Positions 8,362 through 17,832 are shown, numbered from the stretch's first letter. The stretch is 64,000 nucleotides of DNA from Janthinobacterium sp. 64 (GCF_002813325.1 NZ_PHUG01000001.1:2790001-2854000); one strand, 5' to 3'. The notes: a model not told the origin generated them from the sequence alone. Numbers and translations are program-made.

Positions 8362-10269
8362 ATGAACGCTCCCATTACGCCCCACCGCCCGATCCAGGCC
8401 TTGCCTGACCAGTTGATTTCGCAAATCGCCGCTGGCGAGGTGGTCGAGCGGCCGTCGGCTGTCGTCAAGGAACTGCTGGAAAACGCGCTCGACTCGGGCG
8501 CCACGCAGATCACGGTGCGCCTGGAAGAAGGGGGCGTGAAACGCATCGCGATTACCGACAACGGGCGCGGCATCGACAAGGATCAGCTACCGCTGGCCCT
8601 GGCGCGCCACGCCACCTCGAAGATCGCCTCGCTGCACGACCTGGAAAACGTGGGCACGCTGGGTTTTCGCGGCGAGGCGCTGGCCTCGATCGCCTCGGTG
8701 GCCGCCGTCACCGTGACGTCGCGCACAGCCGATGCTGCCCATGCGTGGGAAATCGTCGGCTCGCACAATGGCAGCGTCTCGCCATCGTCGGGCGCGCACG
8801 GCACCACGGTCGACGTGCAAGACCTGTATTTCAACACGCCCGCGCGGCGCAAATTCCTCAAATCCGAGCAGACGGAATACGGCCACTGTGCCGAAGTCGT
8901 GCGCCGCATCGCCCTGGCGCGCCCCGACGTGTCGTTCTCGCTGTCGCACAACGGGCGCACCATCGACCAGTGGAATATCAGCGAACTGGCCAAGCGCAGC
9001 GCCCACATCCTGGGCAATGACTTCGCCGAAGCGCGCCTGGCGCTGGACGAATCGGCCGGCAGCCTGCGCATCCACGGCTTTGCCGGCTTGCCGACGGCAT
9101 CGAAGGCGCGCGCCGATGGCCAGTTCTTTTATGTGAACGGGCGCTTCGTGCGCGACAAGCTGCTGGTGCACGCCGTGCGCATGGCCTACCAGGACGTGCT
9201 GCACGGCGACCGTTTCCCCTCGTACGTGCTGGCGCTCGACCTCGACCCGGCCCTGGTCGACGTCAACGTGCACCCGTCGAAGATCGAAGTGCGCTTCCGC
9301 GACAGCCGCTCCGTGCATCAGTTCGTTTTCCACGCGGTGCAGCGCGCGCTGGCGCAGACGTCGGCCACGGCGTTTGGCAGCGTGCCGGCGCCCCTGCCGG
9401 CCGCCTCCAGCCTGGGCGGCGATACGGCGGGCGCGGGTTTGGGGGGCCCCGGCATCTGGCGCCGCGAACAGACGCAAACGTCGTTCGGCGCGCAATTTAC
9501 GAATACCTTTGCGCCAGCGGCACCCGGCGCGGCGCGTCCCTTCTTTGCCGACGCGCCAGGTGTGGGGCAAGATACGGCGGCCTACGGCGCCCTGTTCGGC
9601 GGCGCTGCCGCAACGTCCCCCATCACGCAGGTGGAACCATACATCGCCTCGCCCGAAGCGATGGCGCGCGAAGAATATCCGCTGGGCTTTGCCCTGGCCC
9701 AGCTGCACGGCATTTATATATTGGCGCAAAACACCAAGGGCCTGGTGCTGGTCGACATGCACGCCGCGCACGAGCGCATCCTTTACGAACAGCTGAAAAA
9801 CGCGCTGCAGGCGCAGGTCTCGGGCCAGGACATGCAAGTGCAGTCGCTCTTGATCCCCGTGACGTTCTATGCGGATGCCATCGAAGTGTCGACGGCGAAT
9901 GAAAACCAGGACACGTTAAAAGCGCTGGGTTTTGATATCGCCGCCCTGTCGCCCACGACGCTGGCCGTGCGCTCCGTGCCGACCCTGCTGAAAAACGCGG
10001 ACGCGCAAACCCTGGCGCGCGACGTGCTGCGCGACGTGCGCGAATACGGCGGCTCGCGCGTCCTGATCGAGCGCCAGAACGAATTGCTGGGCACCCTCGC
10101 CTGCCACACGGCCGTGCGCGCCAACCGCATCCTGTCGGTGCAGGAAATGAACGCCCTGCTGCGCCAGATGGAGAGCACGGAACGCGCCGACCAGTGCAAC
10201 CATGGCCGGCCCACGTGGGTGCAGGTCGAGATCAACGCGCTGGATAAACTGTTCCTGCGCGGCCAATAA
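8362..10269 (+). CDS. mutL: DNA mismatch repair protein MutL
   Basis: 635 residues. MutL couples mismatch recognition by MutS to downstream strand removal. The N-terminal GHKL ATPase shows [20 protein letters not shown] and GFRGEAL; a variable linker of about residues 335-425 follows; the C-terminal dimerisation domain has [12 protein letters not shown], matching the D-x-H-A-x2-E-x4-E endonuclease motif of MutL proteins from bacteria without MutH, and CNHGRPT near the end. The ATG at 8362 lies only 7 bases after a TATAAT sequence and has no clear ribosome site, so a leaderless or read-through transcript is possible. miaA follows. Confidence 0.96.
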   Translation: MNAPITPHRPIQALPDQLISQIAAGEVVERPSAVVKELLENALDSGATQITVRLEEGGVKRIAITDNGRGIDKDQLPLALARHATSKIASLHDLENVGTLGFRGEALASIASVAAVTVTSRTADAAHAWEIVGSHNGSVSPSSGAHGTTVDVQDLYFNTPARRKFLKSEQTEYGHCAEVVRRIALARPDVSFSLSHNGRTIDQWNISELAKRSAHILGNDFAEARLALDESAGSLRIHGFAGLPTASKARADGQFFYVNGRFVRDKLLVHAVRMAYQDVLHGDRFPSYVLALDLDPALVDVNVHPSKIEVRFRDSRSVHQFVFHAVQRALAQTSATAFGSVPAPLPAASSLGGDTAGAGLGGPGIWRREQTQTSFGAQFTNTFAPAAPGAARPFFADAPGVGQDTAAYGALFGGAAATSPITQVEPYIASPEAMAREEYPLGFALAQLHGIYILAQNTKGLVLVDMHAAHERILYEQLKNALQAQVSGQDMQVQSLLIPVTFYADAIEVSTANENQDTLKALGFDIAALSPTTLAVRSVPTLLKNADAQTLARDVLRDVREYGGSRVLIERQNELLGTLACHTAVRANRILSVQEMNALLRQMESTERADQCNHGRPTWVQVEINALDKLFLRGQ

Positions 10270-10325
10270 TTTCAACCCCCGGTATTTTGACGTTGGGGTT
10301 TGCATCACACAAAACACAGACCACC

Positions 10326-11273
10326 ATGACAATCCCCCCACACCTCCCCCTGGCCGTCGCCATCATGGGCCCCACGGCCAGCGGCAAGACGGCCAGTGCG
10401 CTGGCCATCGCGCAAGCGATTCCGTCCGAGATCATTTCCGTCGATTCCGCCCTCGTCTACCGCGGCATGGATATCGGCACGGCCAAGCCGTCAAAGGAAG
10501 AACTGGCCCAGGTACCGCATCATCTGATCGACATCATCGACCCGCTCGACGCGTATTCCGTGGCGCAGTTCCGCAACGATACGCTGCGCCTGGTGAGCGA
10601 GATCACGGCGCGCGGCAAGCTGCCGCTGCTGGTCGGCGGCACCATGCTGTATTTTAAAGGCCTGGCCGATGGCCTCGACGATTTGCCCGGCGCCGACCCT
10701 GCCTTGCGCGCCCAGCTGGAAGAAGATGCGGCCGCCATCGGCTGGCCCGCCATGCATGCGCGCCTGGCGCTGCAAGACCCTGTCACGGCCGCGCGTCTGG
10801 CGCCGCAGGACGCGCAGCGCATCGGCCGCGCGCTGGAAATCATCGCCCTGTCCGGCCAGCCCATGTCGGCCCTGCTGGCGCGGCGCGAAAAGACCGTGCT
10901 GCCATTTCAATTGCAATCGTTCGCGCTGGAACCGTCGGACCGCGCCGTGCTGCACGCGCGCATCGCCACGCGCTTCGACCTGATGCTGAAAAACGACGCC
11001 CTGCTCGATGAAGTGGATGGGTTGCGCCGGCGCGGCGACCTGCACCCGGGCTTGCCCTCGATGCGCTGCGTCGGTTACCGCCAGGCCTGGGAATACCTCG
11101 ATGGCCACATCGACCGCGCCGCCTTGCGCGAGACGGGCATCATCGCCACGCGCCAGCTGGCCAAGCGCCAACTCACCTGGTTGCGCTCGATGCCCGAACG
11201 CATCGTCATCGATTGCCTGGGCCCTGATCCGGCCGCAGCCATGCTGGCACAAATCCAGCCATTGCTAAAGTAA
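10326..11273 (+). CDS. miaA: tRNA dimethylallyltransferase
   Basis: 315 residues from the ATG at 10326; the frame is open to a TTG at 10287 and no strong ribosome site separates them, but [22 protein letters not shown] places the P-loop at the usual distance. MiaA transfers dimethylallyl to A37 of tRNAs reading UNN codons; MiaB, also in this window at 30329, later thiolates the product. Visible motifs: [24 protein letters not shown], the [10 protein letters not shown] loop, and [13 protein letters not shown] near the end. mutL-miaA adjacency is conserved in proteobacteria. Confidence 0.95.
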   Translation: MTIPPHLPLAVAIMGPTASGKTASALAIAQAIPSEIISVDSALVYRGMDIGTAKPSKEELAQVPHHLIDIIDPLDAYSVAQFRNDTLRLVSEITARGKLPLLVGGTMLYFKGLADGLDDLPGADPALRAQLEEDAAAIGWPAMHARLALQDPVTAARLAPQDAQRIGRALEIIALSGQPMSALLARREKTVLPFQLQSFALEPSDRAVLHARIATRFDLMLKNDALLDEVDGLRRRGDLHPGLPSMRCVGYRQAWEYLDGHIDRAALRETGIIATRQLAKRQLTWLRSMPERIVIDCLGPDPAAAMLAQIQPLLK

Positions 11274-11294
11274 GCACCACCGATGCGCACGCAG

Positions 11295-11314
11295 AAAAAT
11301 CCACAGATTTTTTT
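11295..11314 (+). terminator. Candidate terminator after miaA
   Basis: AAAAATC (11295-11301), a CACA loop, GATTTTT (11306-11312) and further Ts. The stem is A/T-rich and short, so it is weak; its place between miaA and the tRNA promoter supports it. Confidence 0.4.
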
Positions 11315-11323
11315 GCGCCGGCA

Positions 11324-11352
11324 TTGACAAGGAAATGGGAAGACTGGATAAT
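11324..11352 (+). promoter_or_regulatory. Sigma-70 promoter of the tRNA pair
   Basis: TTGACA at 11324-11329 and GATAAT at 11347-11352 with exactly 17 bases between, ending 12 bases before the first tRNA. This is close to consensus and is the best-looking promoter in the window. Confidence 0.75.
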
Positions 11353-11364
11353 GCTCGGCTGTTG

Positions 11365-11441
11365 GGTGATATAGCTCAGTTGGTTAGAGCACAGCATTCA
11401 TAATGCTGGGGTCGGTGGTTCAAGTCCACCTATCACCACCA
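11365..11441 (+). tRNA. tRNA-Met (anticodon CAT), copy 1
   Basis: 77 bases with genomically encoded CCA. Acceptor GGTGATA pairs with TATCACC, the D-arm holds AGCTCAGTTGGTTAGAGC, the anticodon stem CAGCA/TGCTG encloses TTCATAA, and the T-arm is GGTGG TTCAAGT CCACC. CAT with this body is most like elongator tRNA-Met; the initiator form has a different acceptor end. A tRNA-Ile2 with modified C34 cannot be fully excluded from the anticodon alone. Confidence 0.93.
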
Positions 11442-11501
11442 AAGAACATCGATCAGGTTTTTTACTGGTCAAAACCAGCATCCGGTCTGACCGGTCTGTT
11501 T

Positions 11502-11578
11502 GGTGATATAGCTCAGTTGGTTAGAGCACAGCATTCATAATGCTGGGGTCGGTGGTTCAAGTCCACCTATCACCACCA
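11502..11578 (+). tRNA. tRNA-Met (anticodon CAT), copy 2
   Basis: Identical over all 77 bases to the copy at 11365-11441. The 60-base spacer has a small hairpin CTGGT-CAAA-ACCAG (11465-11478) and no promoter of comparable quality, so the two are probably processed from one transcript ended by the terminator at 11597. Confidence 0.93.
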
Positions 11579-11596
11579 AGAATTTGCAGTATTGAT

Positions 11597-11632
11597 AAAC
11601 CCGCCCCTGCCCCGTGCAGCGGCGGGTTTTTT
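11597..11632 (+). terminator. Rho-independent terminator after the tRNA pair
   Basis: AAACCCGCC (11597-11605) pairs perfectly with GGCGGGTTT (11621-11629) across a 15-base loop and is followed by a T run. It lies 18 bases after the second tRNA. Confidence 0.85.
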
Positions 11633-11698
11633 CATTTCCGGCAGCACCACGCATGCGGCCTGCGCGCAACACCTGCCCCATCCGCATGCAATCGGGGA

Positions 11699-11744
11699 TT
11701 GTGGCAAGTCGCTTCTGCCGCTTACAATGAGAATAATTCTCATT
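11699..11744 (+). promoter_or_regulatory. Fur-controlled promoter of the fecI-type sigma factor gene
   Basis: TTGTGG (11699-11704) and TACAAT (11723-11728), 18 bases apart, form a candidate promoter. The 19-base perfect palindrome AATGAGAATAATTCTCATT (11726-11744) overlaps its -10 and matches the classical Fur box core TGAGAATAATTCTCA. Repression by Fur-iron is therefore very likely, with expression when iron is scarce. The sigma gene starts 16 bases downstream. Confidence 0.85.
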
Positions 11745-11760
11745 TATATTAATACCTCTC

Positions 11761-12288
11761 ATGTCCGCCATCCAGCCCAGCCTGCAGCAGCAAGTGCACA
11801 CGCTCTACAGCGAGCATCACGGCTGGCTGGTCGGCTGGCTGCGCAAGAAACTCAGTTGCCCGCATGGCGCGGCCGACGTGGCGCAAGATACCTTTTTACG
11901 CATCATCGCCTCGCGCGACGCGCTGTTCGGCATGCGCGAGCCGCGCGCCTATCTGTCGACGACGGCAAAGCGCTTGCTGCTCGACCGCGCGCGCCGGCAG
12001 ATACTCGAACGCAGCTATCTGGCGGAACTGGCCCTGCTGGCCGACAGCCTGCCCGGCGCACCGTCGCCCGACGAGATCCTGATGGCCGTGCAGGCGCTCG
12101 GGCAGATCGCCACGGCGCTGGACGGATTGTCCAGCAAGGCGCGCGACGCCTTCTTGCTGCACTACCTGGAAGAGCAGTCGCAGGCCGCCGTCGCCGCGCA
12201 ACTGAACGTCTCCACGCGCATGGTGCAAAAATACCTGGTGCAAGCCTTGCTGGCCTGCCGCCACGCCTGCCCGGCCATGGCGGCATGA
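11761..12288 (+). CDS. FecI-family ECF RNA polymerase sigma factor
   Basis: 175 residues. Region 2 spans about residues 13-80 (TLYSEHHGWLVGWLRKKL, then ADVAQDTFLRII and EPRAYLSTTAKRLLLDRARR), and region 4 about residues 115-170 (LDGLSSKARDAFLLHYLEEQSQAAVAAQLNVS with a helix-turn-helix), as in iron-starvation sigma factors. It probably directs transcription of the TonB receptor gene two positions downstream after signal transfer through FecR. It lies behind a Fur box, and its stop overlaps the start of the fecR gene as ATGA. Confidence 0.93.
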   Translation: MSAIQPSLQQQVHTLYSEHHGWLVGWLRKKLSCPHGAADVAQDTFLRIIASRDALFGMREPRAYLSTTAKRLLLDRARRQILERSYLAELALLADSLPGAPSPDEILMAVQALGQIATALDGLSSKARDAFLLHYLEEQSQAAVAAQLNVSTRMVQKYLVQALLACRHACPAMAA

Positions 12289-13277
12289 GCGGCACGCGCG
12301 CCGATAGCGCCGCCGAACAGGCCGCCCGCTGGATCGTGCGCCTGAGTGCCGACGACCCGGCCGAGCGCGACACCGCGCGGGCCGGCTTCGCTGCCTGGAA
12401 GGCGGCCGACCCGCGGCACGCGAGCGCGGCCGCCGGCATGGAAAACCTGCTGCGCCAATTGAGCGCCGTGCGCGAACCGGCCGGCGGCGACCATCGCCCC
12501 GCGCGCGCCGCCCTGGCCGCCGTCGCGCCGAATCGCCCCCGCCAGCGTCTGCGCCAGCTGGCCGCAGCCAGCGCCGTGGCCGTACTGATGCTGACCGGTG
12601 CGCTGGCTCTCGGCGAGCGCCCCGCCTATTTGCTGGCCGACCTGCGCAGCCCCACCGGGCAATGGTCCACGCATACCCTGGCCGATGGCAGCCGCCTCAC
12701 CCTGGCCGGCAACAGCGCCGTCAACGTGCATTTCAATGGGGGCGAGCGGCATGTGGAGCTGGTGCGTGGCGACATCCTCGTCGACGTGGCCAAGGATGCG
12801 CAGCGCCCCTTCTTCGTCGACAGCGGCCCGGCGGCGATCCGCGCGCTGGGCACGCGTTTTGCCGTGCGCAGGGACGATGGCGCCACCATCCTGAGCATGC
12901 TGGAATCCACAGTGCTGGCGCGGGTGCCGCAACATCCGGCCGTCGTGGTGCAGGCGGGCCAGCGCACGCGCATCACGGACGATGGCGTCGGGCCGCTGAC
13001 CAGCATCGATGCGGCCAGCGTGCAGCAAGCCTGGCGCGCGCGCCAGCTGGTGGTCGACGACTTGCCGCTGGCCGAGGTGCTCGACGAACTGGCGCGCCAC
13101 CGCCCAGGCCAGCTGCACTACGACCGCGCACAGATCGGGGGCATCCGCGTGGCCGCCGTGCTGCCGCTGGACGACACGGACAAGGCGCTGCAGCTACTCA
13201 TCGACAATTTCCCGCAGCTGCGCATCCGCATGCTGACGCGCTATCTGGTGATGGTGGACGCTCCGGCCAAAAAGTAA
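12285..13277 (+). CDS. FecR-family anti-sigma/sigma regulator
   Basis: 330 residues from the ATG at 12285, translationally coupled to the sigma gene. The cytoplasmic N-terminus carries the DUF4880 region (AAEQAARWIVRLSADDP and FAAWKAADPRHASA), a single membrane span lies near residues 92-108 (LAAASAVAVLMLTGALAL), and the periplasmic FecR domain follows (STHTLADGSRLTLAGNSAV, FFVDSGPAAIRALGTRFAVR). A C-terminal STN-like segment (LDELARHRPGQLHYD) is visible. It receives the signal from the receptor STN domain and controls the sigma factor; ligand identity is set by the receptor. Confidence 0.92.
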   Translation: MSGTRADSAAEQAARWIVRLSADDPAERDTARAGFAAWKAADPRHASAAAGMENLLRQLSAVREPAGGDHRPARAALAAVAPNRPRQRLRQLAAASAVAVLMLTGALALGERPAYLLADLRSPTGQWSTHTLADGSRLTLAGNSAVNVHFNGGERHVELVRGDILVDVAKDAQRPFFVDSGPAAIRALGTRFAVRRDDGATILSMLESTVLARVPQHPAVVVQAGQRTRITDDGVGPLTSIDAASVQQAWRARQLVVDDLPLAEVLDELARHRPGQLHYDRAQIGGIRVAAVLPLDDTDKALQLLIDNFPQLRIRMLTRYLVMVDAPAKK

Positions 13278-13356
13278 ATATTTTTTGCGTTCGCGGTTCC
13301 ACTTTGCGCATCTCGTGCGTCAAGGCAGCTGAGATCAATCAAAAAAGGCTGTCACC

Positions 13357-15834
13357 ATGTCCGCTCGTATCGTTACCGTTTCCTCACCGCGCGCGCTGCG
13401 CACGCGGCTGCATCCATTCGCCTTGGCCGCCCTGCTGCTGGCCGGCGCCGGCCTGCACACCCAGGCCATCGCCCAGGCCACGCCGGCGGTCGCCAGCTAC
13501 GCCATCCCCGCCGGCCCGCTGGCCGGCGCGCTGAACCGCTATGCGCAGCAGGCCGGCGTGTCCATCGTCATCGACGCGGCCAGGGTGCAGGGGCTGCAAA
13601 CGGCCGGCCTGCAGGGCAGCTACGCCATCGACGACGGCTTTGCCGTGCTGCTGCGCGGCAGCGGCTACGCCATCGGCAAGACGGCCACCGGCTATGTGCT
13701 GGTGGCCGCGCCTGCAGTCGCCGCGCCCACGGCGGCGGCAAGCGCCGCTTCGGCAGCCGAGCGCACCATGCCCTCGATTACCATCGTCGGCCAGGCCGAG
13801 CAAGGCGCCACCACGGAAGGCAGCGGCTCCTACACGGCGCGCAAAATCACCCTCGGCAAGGGCGAGCAGTCGATGAAGGACATGCCGCAATCGGTCAGCG
13901 TGCTGACGCGCCAGCGCCTGGACGACCAGGGCATCACGGACTTGCGCGAAGCCGTCAATAACGTCACCGGCGTGGTCGGCGTGCATGGCGTGGGGCCGGG
14001 CGTGGTCATCACGGCGCGCGGCTTCCAGATCGACCAGTGGCAGTACGATGGCGTGCCGATCGACCGCAACACCTATGCATTGGGTAACTGGGGCCAGGAA
14101 AACATGGTCATCTACGACCGCCTGGAAGTGCTGCGCGGGGCATCGAGCCTGCTCGAAGGCACGGGCAGCCCGGGCGGCTCCGTCAACCTGGTGCGCAAGC
14201 GCCCGCTGGCCACGCGCCAGGTCGTGCTCACGGGCCGCGCCGGCTCATGGGACCATTATGGCGCCCAGCTCGACGTCAGCACGCCGCTGAATGCGGACGG
14301 CAGCCTGCGCGGACGCGCCATCGTCGATGAAGACGACAGCCACTCCTTCATCGACCAGGTGTGGAGCAGGAACCGCACCATGTATGCGGCACTCGACTAC
14401 GACCTCAGTCCCGCCACCACCGTGGGCCTGGCCGTGAGCAACGTCAACGGGCGAGGCCGCCCGATGTTCATCGGCCTGGCGCGCTACGCCGACGGCAGCG
14501 AGCTGGGATTGCCACGTTCGACCTTTACGGGCGCCGACTGGAACCGCAGCAAGGTGGAACAGACCACCGTCAACCTGGACCTGGAACACCACTTCAACAG
14601 CCAGTGGACCTTCAAGACGGCCGCGCTGGGCGTCGATGAACGCACCAATTCGACCCACCAGCGCATGGCCGGCACCATCAAGGCCAATGGCAGCGGTTCC
14701 ATGTACGGCGACTTCTCCACCGATTTCAAGAACCAGAAGCGCGGCATCGACGCCTTTGTCCGCGGCAAATTCGATGGCCTGGGCATCGCGCAGGAAGTCG
14801 TCGTGGGCGCAAGCTATGTGAAGTTCCATTCCGACGACCGCTATGCGCGCGCCTGGACGCAAGGCGCGCAGATCTTCAACATCGACCATCACCGCCCGTG
14901 GCAGGACTTCGACACCATCGCCGCGCGCGGCGTGAGCTCCAACAGCACCTACGACATGCGCCAGAAAGGCCTGTACGGCACCTGGAACGGCCAGCTGACC
15001 AGTCATCTGAAAGCCCTGCTGGGCGGGCGTTTCAGCTGGTATGACTTCGTGTATGCCCCCCAGGGTGGCACGGCAGACACCACCCGTGTCACGGCCAAGT
15101 TCACGCCATCGGCAGCCCTGATGTATGCGCTAACGCCGCAATGGTCCACCTACGCCAGCTATGCGGGCGTGTTCCAGCCGCAGACGAACCGCAACGCGGC
15201 GGGCCAGATCCTCAAGCCGATCACGGGCGACAGCTACGAAGCGGGCGTCAAGGGCGAACTGCTGGACGGTAAAGTCAACACCTCGCTGGCCGTCTTCCGC
15301 TACGAGCACAAGGACCGCGCCGTCAACGATTACGCGGCCGGTTTCGCCTGCGACGGCTGGTACTGCTCGCGTGCCTCGGGCAAGGTGCGCAGCCAGGGCC
15401 TGGAAGCGGAAGTGGCGGGCGAAGTGGCGCGCGGCCTGCAGCTGTCGGCCGGCTATGCCTATACGACGACGACCTACCTTGATGATCCCGACAACAAGGG
15501 CGAGGTCTTCTCGACCTGGACGCCGAAGCACATGCTGCGCCTGTGGTCCGGCTATACCCTGCCAGGCGAGTGGAACAAGTTCAGCGTCGGCGCCGGCGTG
15601 AACATGCAAAGCCATACGCTGGACTTCGGCCGCTCGTTCGACGTGGCCGGTTTCTCGCTGTGGAACGCGCGCCTGGCCTGGCAAGCCACGCCGCAGCTGT
15701 CGCTGGCCGTCAACGTCAACAACCTGTTCGACAAGCGCTATGTGATCCCGTCCTATAACGACACGGGCGGCAATAACCACTTTGGCGACCCGCGCAACGT
15801 GCAACTCACCCTGAAGTACACGCCGAAGTGGTAA
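13357..15834 (+). CDS. TonB-dependent siderophore receptor with N-terminal signalling (STN) domain
   Basis: 825 residues. A signal peptide (LALLLAGAGLHTQAIAQA-like, to about residue 42) is followed by an STN domain at about 45-120 (AGALNRYAQQAGVSIVIDAARVQ in pieces), a linker, a TonB box near SITIVGQ, the plug (DMPQSVSVLTRQRLDDQGI, VLRGASSLLEGTGSPGG) and a 22-strand barrel ending in the aromatic-rich VQLTLKYTPKW. The architecture matches FpvA/FhuE-type hydroxamate or mixed siderophore receptors. The STN domain and the fecI/fecR pair upstream form a cell-surface signalling cassette. Siderophore identity is not readable from sequence. AAAAAAGG precedes the start. Confidence 0.95.
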   Translation: MSARIVTVSSPRALRTRLHPFALAALLLAGAGLHTQAIAQATPAVASYAIPAGPLAGALNRYAQQAGVSIVIDAARVQGLQTAGLQGSYAIDDGFAVLLRGSGYAIGKTATGYVLVAAPAVAAPTAAASAASAAERTMPSITIVGQAEQGATTEGSGSYTARKITLGKGEQSMKDMPQSVSVLTRQRLDDQGITDLREAVNNVTGVVGVHGVGPGVVITARGFQIDQWQYDGVPIDRNTYALGNWGQENMVIYDRLEVLRGASSLLEGTGSPGGSVNLVRKRPLATRQVVLTGRAGSWDHYGAQLDVSTPLNADGSLRGRAIVDEDDSHSFIDQVWSRNRTMYAALDYDLSPATTVGLAVSNVNGRGRPMFIGLARYADGSELGLPRSTFTGADWNRSKVEQTTVNLDLEHHFNSQWTFKTAALGVDERTNSTHQRMAGTIKANGSGSMYGDFSTDFKNQKRGIDAFVRGKFDGLGIAQEVVVGASYVKFHSDDRYARAWTQGAQIFNIDHHRPWQDFDTIAARGVSSNSTYDMRQKGLYGTWNGQLTSHLKALLGGRFSWYDFVYAPQGGTADTTRVTAKFTPSAALMYALTPQWSTYASYAGVFQPQTNRNAAGQILKPITGDSYEAGVKGELLDGKVNTSLAVFRYEHKDRAVNDYAAGFACDGWYCSRASGKVRSQGLEAEVAGEVARGLQLSAGYAYTTTTYLDDPDNKGEVFSTWTPKHMLRLWSGYTLPGEWNKFSVGAGVNMQSHTLDFGRSFDVAGFSLWNARLAWQATPQLSLAVNVNNLFDKRYVIPSYNDTGGNNHFGDPRNVQLTLKYTPKW

Positions 15835-15880
15835 GTAGGTCTGTCGGCCAGGATGATGGCGTGGTGAAGGCGCCATAAAA

Positions 15881-15918
15881 AAAACCCGGAAGCTGGCATC
15901 GAGCTTCCGGGTTTTTTT
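15881..15918. terminator. Bidirectional terminator between receptor and permease genes
   Basis: AAAACCCGGAAGCT (15881-15894) and its perfect complement (15902-15915) enclose a 7-base loop, with T runs on both strands. It serves the receptor gene and the convergent MHS permease gene. Confidence 0.9.
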
Positions 15919-15942
15919 ACATAAGGGCATGGGTGCGGGCGT

Positions 15943-17241
15943 TTATTCCCACGCTTCCTTGCCCGCGCGTGGCTTGCCCACCATCAGCAGCGCGCCCAGG
16001 GTCAGTACGGCTGCCAGCGACAGGTAATAGCCCACGTATTGCAAGCCATGGTTGGTGGCCAGCCAGGTGGCGATGTACGGTGCCAGCGAGGCGCCCAGAA
16101 TGCCCGCCAGGTTGAACGTCAGCGAAGCGCCCGTGTAGCGCACTTCGGGCGGGAACAGCTCGGACAGCATGGTGCCCAGCGGTCCGTAGGTCATGCCCAT
16201 CAGGCCCAGGCCGACGGCCATGAAGAGCGTCACTTCCCACGTCACGCCGGAGCCGAACATCGGCGCGAGCACCAGGCCGAAGATGGCGATGGCGACGGAA
16301 ACCCAGATCATGGTGGCGCGGCGGCCGCGGCGGTCGGCCAGCACGGCCGAAAATGGAATCGTCAGCGCAAAGAACAGCACGGCAAACAGCTGCACGACGA
16401 GGAATTCCTTGCGCGTGAAGCCCAGCTTGGTCGTGCCCCAGCTCAAGGCAAACACCGTCATCAGGTAGAACAGCACGAAGGTGGCCAGGGCGATGATGGT
16501 GCCCAGGAACAGCATGCGGCCATGCTGGCGGAACACGGTGGCGACGGGCAGTTTGACGACTTCGTTCTTCTCGATGACTTTCTGGAAGTCCGGCGTTTCC
16601 GTGATCTTCAGACGCACGTACAGGCCGACGATGACCAGCAGCGCGCTGGCCAGGAAGGGGATGCGCCAGCCATAGCTGAAGAATTGCTCATCGGTCAGGG
16701 TTTCGCTGAGCAACAGGAAGATGCCGCCCGACAGGAAGAAACCGATCGGCGCGCCCAGCTGCGGGAACATGCCGTACCAGGCGCGTTTGCCCGGTGGCGC
16801 ATTTTCCGTGGCCAGCAGCACCGCGCCGCCCCATTCTCCGCCCAGACCCAGGCCCTGGCCGAAACGGCACAGCGCCAGCAGCAACGGCGCCAGGGTACCG
16901 ATGGCGGCATACGTCGGCAGCAAGCCGATGATGACGGTGGAGATACCCATGGTCAGCAAGGCGGCCACGAGAGTGGCCTTGCGGCCGATGCGGTCGCCGA
17001 AGTGACCGAACACGGCCGAACCGATGGGGCGGGCGAAGAAGGCGATGGCAAACGTGGCCAGGGACTGCAGCACGGCGGCCGACGGATCGCCGGCGGGGAA
17101 AAACAGTTTCGGGAACACCAGCACGGCAGCGGTGGCGTAGATATAAAAGTCGAAGAACTCGATGGTCGTGCCGATCAGGCTGGCGAACAGCACCGTGCCG
17201 GGGGAATTTTTCTTGGGGGGGGTGCTCGGGGGCTTGCTCAT
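15943..17241 (-). CDS. Major facilitator permease of the metabolite:H+ symporter (MHS) group
   Basis: 432 residues with twelve hydrophobic spans. The first loop motif HFGDRIGRKATLV and the N-terminal TTIEFFDFYIYATAAVLVFP are characteristic of MHS carriers such as those for shikimate, citrate, alpha-ketoglutarate and proline/betaine; ALCRFGQGLGLGGEWGGA is the family signature around span 4. It is a proton-coupled importer for an organic acid or zwitterion. It lies next to the 3-oxoadipate cluster and could supply an aromatic or dicarboxylic substrate, but nearly 600 bases and a different promoter separate them, so this is only a guess. Confidence 0.88.
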   Translation of the reverse strand: MSKPPSTPPKKNSPGTVLFASLIGTTIEFFDFYIYATAAVLVFPKLFFPAGDPSAAVLQSLATFAIAFFARPIGSAVFGHFGDRIGRKATLVAALLTMGISTVIIGLLPTYAAIGTLAPLLLALCRFGQGLGLGGEWGGAVLLATENAPPGKRAWYGMFPQLGAPIGFFLSGGIFLLLSETLTDEQFFSYGWRIPFLASALLVIVGLYVRLKITETPDFQKVIEKNEVVKLPVATVFRQHGRMLFLGTIIALATFVLFYLMTVFALSWGTTKLGFTRKEFLVVQLFAVLFFALTIPFSAVLADRRGRRATMIWVSVAIAIFGLVLAPMFGSGVTWEVTLFMAVGLGLMGMTYGPLGTMLSELFPPEVRYTGASLTFNLAGILGASLAPYIATWLATNHGLQYVGYYLSLAAVLTLGALLMVGKPRAGKEAWE

Positions 17242-17832
17242 TTACTGCGCTCCTTGGGGAGGGTGTCTAAAGGCCATTCTCTGGATGTTTTTTCAGGCAG
17301 CAGCACAGCACGTTGTCTAGGCGCGCGGTTCACCTATCATAGCTGTGCGCGGGCGTATTTGCTGCGAATTTGCTATTAAATTCGCAAACAAATTCCACGC
17401 CGCAACAGGCCGTTGTTAACGGCAGACATCGGTGTACCAACACGCGCTATCGCGCCGTGATCAGTGCTGATTTAGAGAAACAACGGTCGTGCGCCATCCG
17501 GTTACCCGGGGCACGGCAGGAAAGGCGTCAGGGGATGGGCGACGTGTATCAGGCCCGGCGTATCGCCAGGCATTCCGTACCAGACCCGCGCGTCGGCATC
17601 GCGGCATCGGTCATTTGTGGTGAATCCTTGCCTGCGGCCCCTCCGGGTGGAGCAGGCCGGCGATGATCGCGCCTGCATCACTGAGGATGCGGTTGATCTT
17701 GCTGTAAGCGACTTATCATACGCGTAGTGCTGCAGTGCGGCAAGAAAGTTGTGGACAACTGCCGGGGTCAGTCGCTTCGCGATCGGAGCGCATCCCATTG
17801 GGACGCACTCCCCCGGCGGGTCTGACCCCAAG
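17242..17832. other. Intergenic region, no gene recognised
   Basis: 591 bases between the MHS permease start and the thioredoxin stop. Open frames here are short and show no recognisable protein. The right end holds the expanded palindrome at 17764-17829. The left part is the promoter region of the permease gene, with CAAGGAGCGCAG (reverse strand) just before its ATG as the ribosome site. Confidence 0.5.
17764..17829. repeat. Palindromic repeat of the GGGGTCAGACCCG family, expanded copy 2
   Basis: GGGGTCAG (17764-17771) and CTGACCCC (17822-17829) are the outer arms. The right half CCCGGCGGGTCTGACCCC (17812-17829) is identical to the right half of the copy at 55093. Between them, 40 bases (17772-17811) replace the left inner arm and contain their own imperfect dyad (GGAGCG...TCCC / GGGA...CACTCC). 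It lies 3 bases after the thioredoxin stop, in terminator position for that strand. Confidence 0.75.

Noticed and set aside
11365..11578. tRNA-Ile2 (lysidine-modified CAT) as identity of the tRNA pair
   Set aside because: The body and acceptor resemble elongator Met rather than Ile2; not fully excluded.
11592..12284. Upstream extension of the FecR frame to 561 codons
   Set aside because: The extension runs through the sigma factor in another frame; the ATGA junction and domain start favour 12285.
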